DNA of 9,901 nt. Source: JBDSTZ01 sp039927975. Its GTDB lineage: Bacteria; Pseudomonadota; Gammaproteobacteria; Burkholderiales; Burkholderiaceae_D. Positions 6,405 to 9,901 of this stretch are shown here, piece after piece (within the stretch, counting starts at the first letter, position 1; the number at the start of each line of letters is the position of its first letter). The position numbers and the translations under genes were made by a program. A model generated the notes under the pieces. The model did not search any database, was not told the DNA's origin, and saw only the letters and a program-made list of their open reading frames with translations. The stretch spans positions 1 to 9,901 of the forward strand of contig JBDSTZ010000006.1 of the NCBI GenBank assembly GCA_039927975.1, written 5' to 3'.

Positions 6405-6514
6405 CCTGGTTGGACAGCAGTCGACGACACTTGTCGCGCCCGCTTGCGGCAAGCTTGAGCCACATCGATCAATCGGCAAATGCGGCGCCGGGACGTCGCG
6501 GGCAATCGAAGCAG

Positions 6515-6547
6515 CCATTGAAACGCTGCGGCAAGCGCCTACAATGG
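6515..6547 (+). promoter_or_regulatory. Sigma70-type promoter inside a dyad: candidate vapBC operator
   Basis: TTGAAA (6518-6523), a 16-base spacer and TACAAT (6540-6545) form a good sigma70 promoter with start expected near 6552. It lies within nested inverted repeats sharing nearly one centre: CCATTG (6515-6520) with CAATGG (6542-6547), and CGCT (6524-6527) with AGCG (6534-6537). The outer arms overlap the -35 and -10 boxes, where an autorepressing antitoxin-toxin complex would block RNA polymerase. The promoter is visible directly; the operator role is inferred from TA-module behaviour. Confidence 0.65.
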
Positions 6548-6579
6548 ATCGCTCTCACATTGATGTTCGAGGTGCCGCC

Positions 6580-6825
6580 ATGCGATGCTATGTTTCCGAC
6601 AACCCGATCGGGCTGGAGATTATTGTGCCGAGTGCTTACCTGGATGAATTTCCTTTGAAAGAAGGGGATGTCGTCGAAGCCACCGTCGAAGCGGACGGTG
6701 CGGTAACCTTGCGGAAGACGCATTTTGACCGGAGGGCGTTTGCCGACGAACTTGCATTCGAAAGGGACAAAATGAAGATGGGCACCCCCGTCGTTGAAGC
6801 GATGCGCGACGACGCCCGTTACTGA
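6580..6825 (+). CDS. AbrB/MazE-like antitoxin of a VapBC-type module
   Basis: An 81-residue protein with an N-terminal swapped-hairpin-like DNA-binding stretch (about residues 1-46: GLEIIVPSAYLDEFPLKEGD, then VVEATVEADGAVTLRK) and a polar, partly helical C-terminus ending VVEAMRDDARY, the sort of tail that wraps the toxin. In this family the antitoxin neutralises its PIN partner and represses its own promoter. GAGG at 6569-6572, seven bases upstream, sets the start at 6580. The in-frame ATG at 6544 overlaps the -10 box and would not be transcribed, and the longer frame back to 6247 is excluded for the same reason. The stop overlaps the toxin start (TGATG), giving tight translational coupling. 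Base composition is markedly less GC-rich than the housekeeping genes. The exact subfamily (VapB versus MazE-like) is uncertain. Confidence 0.85.
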   Translation: MRCYVSDNPIGLEIIVPSAYLDEFPLKEGDVVEATVEADGAVTLRKTHFDRRAFADELAFERDKMKMGTPVVEAMRDDARY

Positions 6826-7250
6826 TGGGCTGCTATATCGACACCAGCGCACTTGTCGCACTGTGCGCCCAAGAGCCCAATAGTGACGCGGTGGACGATT
6901 GGTACCGAAAGACCAAGGTAGTCTTGTACTCGTCGGTGTGGACAGTCCCGGAATTCGCCAGCGCGATCAGCGTGAAAAAACGACGAGGAGACCTGACCCT
7001 GCAACAGGCAAGCAAGGCCTGGACGAGCTTCCAACTGATGTGCGCGCGCGATCTCAGGCTACTGAAAATCGAGTCTCGTACTTTCCACAAAGCTGCAGAA
7101 TTTGTGCGAGACCCACATGCCACGCTGCGCGGCGGCGACGCCCTGCACGTCGCCTGCACCCTGGCCGCGCGCATTCCGCTGGCCCTCACGCTCGACAAGA
7201 AAATGGCGCGCAGCTTGCTGGGTTTGAACATCGCCCTCGTGCAATTGTAG
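6825..7250 (+). CDS. VapC-type PIN-domain ribonuclease toxin
   Basis: A 141-residue PIN-domain protein, the toxin of the module. VapC toxins are Mg2+-dependent ribonucleases, many of which cut tRNA or rRNA and arrest translation. The four acidic metal-binding residues are in place: D6 in YIDTSALV, E43 in TVPEFASA, D105 in RGGDALHVA and D124 in LTLDKKMA. Length and spacing are normal, so the toxin looks intact. The start overlaps the antitoxin stop by one base. Transcription probably comes only from the promoter at 6518-6545. The hairpin 15 bases past the stop (7265-7298) belongs mainly to the opposing tRNA gene but could stop this transcript too. The RNA target cannot be predicted from sequence. 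Confidence 0.92.
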   Translation: MGCYIDTSALVALCAQEPNSDAVDDWYRKTKVVLYSSVWTVPEFASAISVKKRRGDLTLQQASKAWTSFQLMCARDLRLLKIESRTFHKAAEFVRDPHATLRGGDALHVACTLAARIPLALTLDKKMARSLLGLNIALVQL

Positions 7251-7255
7251 AGGCC

Positions 7256-7298
7256 AAAAATCGAAAAGCCGCTGGACCTTTGCAGGCACAGCGGCTTT
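7256..7298 (-). terminator. Intrinsic terminator of tRNA-fMet
   Basis: Read on the minus strand, AAAGCCGCTG pairs with CAGCGGCTTT (7298-7289 with 7274-7265) across a 14-base loop, followed by TCGATTTTT. It begins 6 bases beyond the tRNA 3' end. On the plus strand the same stem lies just past vapC but has only three T residues after it, so bidirectional action is possible but weaker. Confidence 0.8.
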
Positions 7299-7304
7299 GG
7301 AATT

Positions 7305-7381
7305 TGGTTGCGGGGACAGGATTTGAACCTGTGACCTTCGGGTTATGAGCCCGACGAGCTGCCAGACTGCTCCACCCCGCG
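7305..7381 (-). tRNA. Initiator tRNA-fMet (CAU)
   Basis: Read on the minus strand, 77 bases including an encoded 3' CCA (7307-7305). The anticodon CAT is at 7347-7345. Initiator hallmarks are present: a C1-A72 mismatch at the acceptor end (CGCGGGG against CCCCGCA) and three consecutive G-C pairs in the anticodon stem (GGG CTCATAA CCC). The T-loop GGTTCAAATCC is canonical. The sequence closely resembles E. coli initiator tRNA. It has its own promoter and terminator and is not part of a cluster in this window. Confidence 0.97.
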
Positions 7382-7393
7382 TCTGATGCGATC

Positions 7394-7422
7394 ATTATAT
7401 GACAGATAGCCGGTTTAGGCAA
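7394..7422 (-). promoter_or_regulatory. Promoter of tRNA-fMet
   Basis: On the minus strand TTGCCT (7422-7417), a 17-base spacer and a perfect TATAAT (7399-7394) precede the tRNA, placing transcription start near 7387, about six bases upstream of the mature 5' end. AT-rich sequence just upstream of the -35 (7423-7429) could act as an UP element. Confidence 0.85.
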
Positions 7423-7466
7423 TATTAATCCCCGCCGCAACTCCCATAGCAGCAGCAAAAATTCGC

Positions 7467-7482
7467 CGAAAAGCGCTTTTCG
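7467..7482. promoter_or_regulatory. Perfect 16-bp palindrome between tRNA-fMet and NUDIX gene
   Basis: CGAAAAGCGCTTTTCG is an exact palindrome with no spacer. It lies 45 bases upstream of the tRNA -35 box and 26 bases upstream of the putative NUDIX -35 box. With no loop it is a better protein-binding site than an RNA hairpin, so a dimeric regulator is the simplest reading. A second short dyad, TTCG-C-CGAA (7462-7470), overlaps its left edge. Confidence 0.5.
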
Positions 7483-7508
7483 CAAACTCGCGGCCACCGC
7501 GCAGCCAG

Positions 7509-7537
7509 TTCATTCGGTGTAGAGTAGACGATACAAT
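7509..7537 (+). promoter_or_regulatory. Possible promoter of the NUDIX-aat-bpt cluster
   Basis: TACAAT (7532-7537) matches the -10 consensus in five of six bases. A 17-base spacer separates it from TTCATT (7509-7514), a weak -35. Start would fall near 7544, giving a leader of roughly 28 bases to the NUDIX ATG. Support is moderate because only the -10 is good. Confidence 0.4.
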
Positions 7538-7571
7538 CACTGTTCAACCTACTCCACCGAACTTTTCGCTT

Positions 7572-8153
7572 ATGAAATTTTGTTCCGAGTGCGCCCATCC
7601 GGTGTCACTGGTCATTCCCGAGGGCGACAACCGCCCGCGCTACGTCTGCGCGCAATGCAGCACGATTCATTATCAAAATCCAAAACTGGTTGTCGGTTCG
7701 ATTCCCGTGTGGGAAGAAGACGGCAAGGTCAAAGTGCTGCTGTGCAAGCGCGCCATCGAACCGCGCTACGGCTACTGGACCCTGCCGGCCGGCTTCATGG
7801 AAAACAATGAAACCACGGCCGAGGCGGCGATCCGCGAGACCGAAGAGGAAGCCGGCGCCAATATCGAGCTGGGCAACCTGTTCACCATGCTCAACGTGGC
7901 CCACGTGCACCAAGTCCACCTGTTCTACCTGGCCCGCCTGCGCGACCTCGACTTTGCCGCCGGCATTGAAAGCCTCGACGTGCGCCTGTTCTCCGAGCAC
8001 GAGATCGACTGGGACGAACTGGCTTTCCCGACCATTCGCACCACGCTGGAACTGTTCTTTGCCGACCGACTCAAAGTGCGGGAGGGCGCGCAGTTCGGCT
8101 TTCATAGCCATGATATCGTGCGTCCCATGCGCAACCTGAGCGAACCTGGCTGA
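7572..8153 (+). CDS. NUDIX hydrolase with N-terminal zinc ribbon
   Basis: A 193-residue hydrolase of nucleoside diphosphates linked to another moiety. The N-terminal zinc ribbon has two CxxC pairs, C4/C7 and C26/C29. The Nudix box starts at G74 and keeps E80, R88-E89, E92-E93 and G95, the residues that bind Mg2+; the usual hydrophobic position 90 is Thr. The layout resembles NudC (NADH pyrophosphatase/RNA deNADing enzyme), but the protein is shorter and I do not see the NudC SQPWPFPxS signature after the box, so NAD specificity should not be assumed; ADP-ribose or other dinucleotides are equally possible. No clear Shine-Dalgarno precedes the ATG. The stop lies three bases before aat, so the two are probably co-transcribed and coupled. 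Confidence 0.92.
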   Translation: MKFCSECAHPVSLVIPEGDNRPRYVCAQCSTIHYQNPKLVVGSIPVWEEDGKVKVLLCKRAIEPRYGYWTLPAGFMENNETTAEAAIRETEEEAGANIELGNLFTMLNVAHVHQVHLFYLARLRDLDFAAGIESLDVRLFSEHEIDWDELAFPTIRTTLELFFADRLKVREGAQFGFHSHDIVRPMRNLSEPG

Positions 8154-8156
8154 TCC

Positions 8157-8885
8157 ATGATTCCCTGGCTCGAAGCGTCCACGCCCTTTCCCGACGTATC
8201 CCACGCATTGACGATGGACGCGCCGGGCTTGCTGGCGGCCGGCGCCGACCTGTCGCCGCAGCGCCTGCTCATCGCCTACAAGCACGGCATCTTCCCCTGG
8301 TTCTCCGAGGGCCAGCCCATCCTGTGGTGGAGCACCGATCCGCGCATGGTGCTGATGACGGCCCAGTTCCGCATCAGCGACAGCCTGCGCAAGACGCTGC
8401 GCCGGGTCGAGCGCAACATGCGGGAGGGCGGGCCGTGGCAGGTGCGCTTCGACCACGACTTCGAGGGCGTCATGCGGGCCTGCGCCGGTCCCCGCAAGGA
8501 TGGCCCCGGCACCTGGATTTCCGAGGACATCATCAAGGGCTATACCGGCCTGCATGCGATGGGCTACGCCCACTCGGCCGAGCTGTGGCACGAGGGCGCG
8601 CTGGTCGGCGGCGCTTATGGCGTATGCATCGGCCGCATGTTCTATGGCGAATCGATGTTCGCCCGCGTGCCCGACGGCTCCAAGATCGCCCTCGCCTTCC
8701 TGGTCGGCTTCCTGCGCCGCCATGGCGTCGCGATGATCGATTGTCAGCAGGAGACCGCCCACCTGGCCTCGCTCGGCGCCGCCCCGATCAGCCGCGCGGC
8801 CTTTCTTGAGCACCTGCGCGGCGCGATCGAAGCGCCGGCGATCGACGACTGGCGGCCGGTTTCCCCTTTGAGCGCAGTGGAGTAA
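8157..8885 (+). CDS. aat: Leucyl/phenylalanyl-tRNA-protein transferase
   Basis: Cytosolic GNAT-fold enzyme that transfers Leu or Phe from charged tRNA to N-terminal Arg or Lys (sometimes Met) of proteins, creating primary N-degrons read by ClpS and degraded by ClpAP. Conserved blocks in order: HGIFPWFSEG (43-52), LWWSTDPRMV (56-65), GTWISEDIIKGY (118-129), LHAMGYAHSAELW (132-144), GGAYGVCIGRMFYGESMF (151-168) and IDCQQETAHLASLGA (194-208). The usual WWSPDPR has Thr for Pro here. The 242-residue length is normal. No ribosome binding site is obvious; the start lies three bases after the NUDIX stop, so translation is likely coupled. Confidence 0.96.
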   Translation: MIPWLEASTPFPDVSHALTMDAPGLLAAGADLSPQRLLIAYKHGIFPWFSEGQPILWWSTDPRMVLMTAQFRISDSLRKTLRRVERNMREGGPWQVRFDHDFEGVMRACAGPRKDGPGTWISEDIIKGYTGLHAMGYAHSAELWHEGALVGGAYGVCIGRMFYGESMFARVPDGSKIALAFLVGFLRRHGVAMIDCQQETAHLASLGAAPISRAAFLEHLRGAIEAPAIDDWRPVSPLSAVE

Positions 8886-8906
8886 AAAGGCGAATCTTTC
8901 GTTACA

Positions 8907-8966
8907 ATGGAAGCGAGAGACATGGAAGCGAGCGATATCGAAGCGAGCGACATGGAAGCGAGCGAA
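8907..8966 (+). repeat. 15-bp tandem repeat, 4 copies, upstream of bpt
   Basis: Four copies of ATGGAAGCGAGCGAC lie at 8907-8921, 8922-8936, 8937-8951 and 8952-8966, each with at most two changes. The array fills the front of the 166-base aat-bpt gap. Because the period is a multiple of three, it opens a 53-codon frame from the first ATG (8907-9068) reading as repeated MEASD, then an Arg-rich tail that runs 17 bases into bpt. A -10-like TACAAT (8903-8908) overlaps the first copy without a -35 at normal spacing. Confidence 0.9.
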
Positions 8967-9068
8967 ACGCACCGGGTCCGGACCGATCGCCCTGGCGGGC
9001 GGCGCAGCAAGCGGCCACGAACGACCATCACGTCACCACGAGAGCATCTGCATGACGCACTTAAATGA
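8907..9068 (+). CDS. Possible 53-codon leader ORF made of the repeats, doubtful
   Basis: The frame begins MEARDMEASDIEASDMEASE, continues with Arg-rich sequence and stops at 9066-9068, overlapping the bpt start at 9052. I see no Shine-Dalgarno in front of it and no family resemblance. It may be only a by-product of a 15-base repeat period. If translated, its stop within bpt would let it influence bpt initiation by coupling, and copy-number changes would preserve the frame. Confidence 0.2.
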   Translation: MEARDMEASDIEASDMEASETHRVRTDRPGGRRSKRPRTTITSPREHLHDALK

Positions 9069-9780
9069 CTTGCCCTTTTCAACGCTGCAGTTCTACACCA
9101 CCGCACCCTACCCGTGCAGCTACCTCGACGTGCGCCAGGCGCGCTCGCAGGTTGCCACCCCGTCGCACCTGATCAACGCCGACGTCTACTCCGAACTGGT
9201 CAAGAACGGCTTCCGCCGCAGCGGCATCTTCACTTACCGGCCCTATTGCGACGGCTGCAACGCCTGCATCCCGGTGCGGGTGCGCGCCGCCGAGTTCGCG
9301 CCGAGCCGGGGCCAGCGGCGCGCCTGGGCGCGCCACGCGGACTTGCAGGCGGTGGTGGCCAACCTGAGCTTCTCGGACGAGCACTACGCGCTCTACCTGC
9401 GCTACCAGACCACCCGCCATGCCGGCGGCGGCATGGACCAGGACAGTCGCGACCAATACGCCCAATTCCTGCTGCAAAGCCGGGTCAACACGCGGCTGGT
9501 CGAATTCCGCGAGCCGGACGGCGTGCTGCGCATGGTTTCCATCATCGACGTGCTGTCCGACGGCCTGTCGTCGGTGTACACCTTCTTCGACCCCGACGTC
9601 GCCGGCGCCTCGTTCGGCACCTACAACGTCATGTGGCAGATCGCCCAGACCCATGAACTGGGCCTCGACTACGTCTACCTCGGCTACTGGATCGAGCAAA
9701 GCCCGAAGATGGCCTACAAGATCAACTTCCGCCCGCTCGAGGCGCGCATTAACGGCGCCTGGGGCCTGCTCGAGCGCTAG
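9052..9780 (+). CDS. bpt: Aspartate/glutamate leucyltransferase (Bpt type, annotated as arginyl-tRNA-protein transferase)
   Basis: Belongs to the ATE1/Bpt family. Bacterial Bpt proteins transfer Leu from Leu-tRNA to N-terminal Asp or Glu, producing ClpS-recognised N-degrons, whereas eukaryotic ATE1 transfers Arg. The N-terminal cysteine-rich domain has C22 (PYPCSYL), then C66, C69 and C72 (CDGCNACIPVR). GFRRSGIFTYRP (53-64), SVYTFFDPD (174-182), VYLGYWI (208-214) and KMAYKINFRPLE (219-230) are family hallmarks. The 242-residue length is typical for Bpt. It follows aat, as in many Burkholderiales, so the two N-degron transferases are paired. Only a weak purine stretch (GAGAG, 9040-9044) precedes the ATG. 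I call it Bpt rather than Ate from length and taxon; donor specificity is inferred. Confidence 0.93.
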   Translation: MTHLNDLPFSTLQFYTTAPYPCSYLDVRQARSQVATPSHLINADVYSELVKNGFRRSGIFTYRPYCDGCNACIPVRVRAAEFAPSRGQRRAWARHADLQAVVANLSFSDEHYALYLRYQTTRHAGGGMDQDSRDQYAQFLLQSRVNTRLVEFREPDGVLRMVSIIDVLSDGLSSVYTFFDPDVAGASFGTYNVMWQIAQTHELGLDYVYLGYWIEQSPKMAYKINFRPLEARINGAWGLLER

Positions 9781-9836
9781 GAGTTTGCGCGGCAGAAGCC
9801 GTTCCGTCATCCGTTTGCGTGTTGTAAACTAGGCGG

Positions 9837-9901
9837 ATGACGACGAGCTATCTACCCTACGATCCTCAACAGCAATTTCTTCTGCCCCACGCCTTGCAGG
9901 A
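9837..9901 (+). CDS. Transposase start, IS1182-like, truncated by window edge
   Basis: The 21 visible codons begin MTTSYLPYDPQQQFLLPH, which resembles the first residues of IS1182-type (IS4/IS5-superfamily DDE) transposases, whose N-termini read YxPYDxxQxxLLPxxLxxWLP. The DDE catalytic core lies beyond the window. The left inverted repeat should lie between the bpt stop (9780) and this ATG, but I cannot define it without the right end. A possible -10, TAAACT (9825-9830), precedes it. Confidence 0.6.
   Translation, partial: MTTSYLPYDPQQQFLLPHALQ

Noticed and set aside
6247..6579. Upstream extension of the antitoxin frame
   Set aside because: It runs through the immunity-like gene on the other strand and across the antitoxin promoter. 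The Shine-Dalgarno at 6569-6572 fixes the start at 6580.
7305..7328. tRNA-fMet 3' end as an integration site with a duplicated copy
   Set aside because: I looked for a second copy of the tRNA 3' sequence near 5883-5930 and elsewhere to the left and saw none, and no integrase gene is present. Integration at the tRNA remains only a possibility.
8907..8966. Tandem repeats as a CRISPR array
   Set aside because: Units of 15 bp lie head-to-tail without unique spacers, and no cas gene is in the window.
7605..8972. 455-codon minus-strand open frame across the NUDIX gene and aat
   Set aside because: Antisense shadow of two clear genes. Its N-terminus (RFHVARFDIARFHVSRFH) is only the reverse complement of the 15-bp repeats.

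Overview
The window reads as chromosomal DNA of a GC-rich betaproteobacterium, most likely Oxalobacteraceae (Massilia/Telluria/Duganella-like). This is inferred from protein similarity I recognise by eye and from two gene orders known from Burkholderiales: lspA-coaBC-dut on the left, and aat next to a Bpt-type arginyl/leucyl-tRNA-protein transferase on the right. No database search was run.

Left block (1-2392, + strand): lspA (prolipoprotein signal peptidase), coaBC (coenzyme A synthesis) and dut (dUTPase). These are housekeeping genes with intact catalytic motifs. A hairpin with a T-rich tail separates lspA from coaBC. A 15-bp tandem repeat lies between coaBC and dut.

Middle block (2530-5882): a lipoprotein with a PDZ-like domain and an M48-like peptidase fold whose zinc-binding HExxH motif has become KGIAH, so it is probably catalytically dead. 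A tiny single-span membrane protein lies on the opposite strand. It is followed by an orphan XdhC-family gene that may be leaderless, and by alkA (3-methyladenine DNA glycosylase II), which starts at GTG.

Accessory islet (about 5883-7304): visibly less GC-rich than its surroundings. It holds a minus-strand gene resembling T6SS Tdi1/DUF1851 immunity proteins, with no effector beside it. Next is a two-gene toxin-antitoxin module (AbrB/MazE-like antitoxin, PIN-domain VapC toxin) with a well-formed promoter inside a candidate operator dyad. The islet ends at a minus-strand initiator tRNA-fMet that has its own promoter and terminator.

Right block (7572-9780, + strand): a zinc-ribbon NUDIX hydrolase, then aat and bpt/ate. 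The last two are the aminoacyl-tRNA transferases of the bacterial N-degron pathway, which mark proteins for ClpS/ClpAP. A second 15-bp tandem repeat precedes bpt. The last 65 bases begin an apparent transposase, so an insertion sequence seems to have landed directly behind bpt.

No gene-free stretch exceeds 300 bases. The longest gaps (6360-6579, 7382-7571, 8886-9051) carry the regulatory sites and repeats listed. I do not see a clearly new multi-gene system. The best candidates for novelty are the dead M48 lipoprotein, the immunity/TA islet with its operator, and the repeats.
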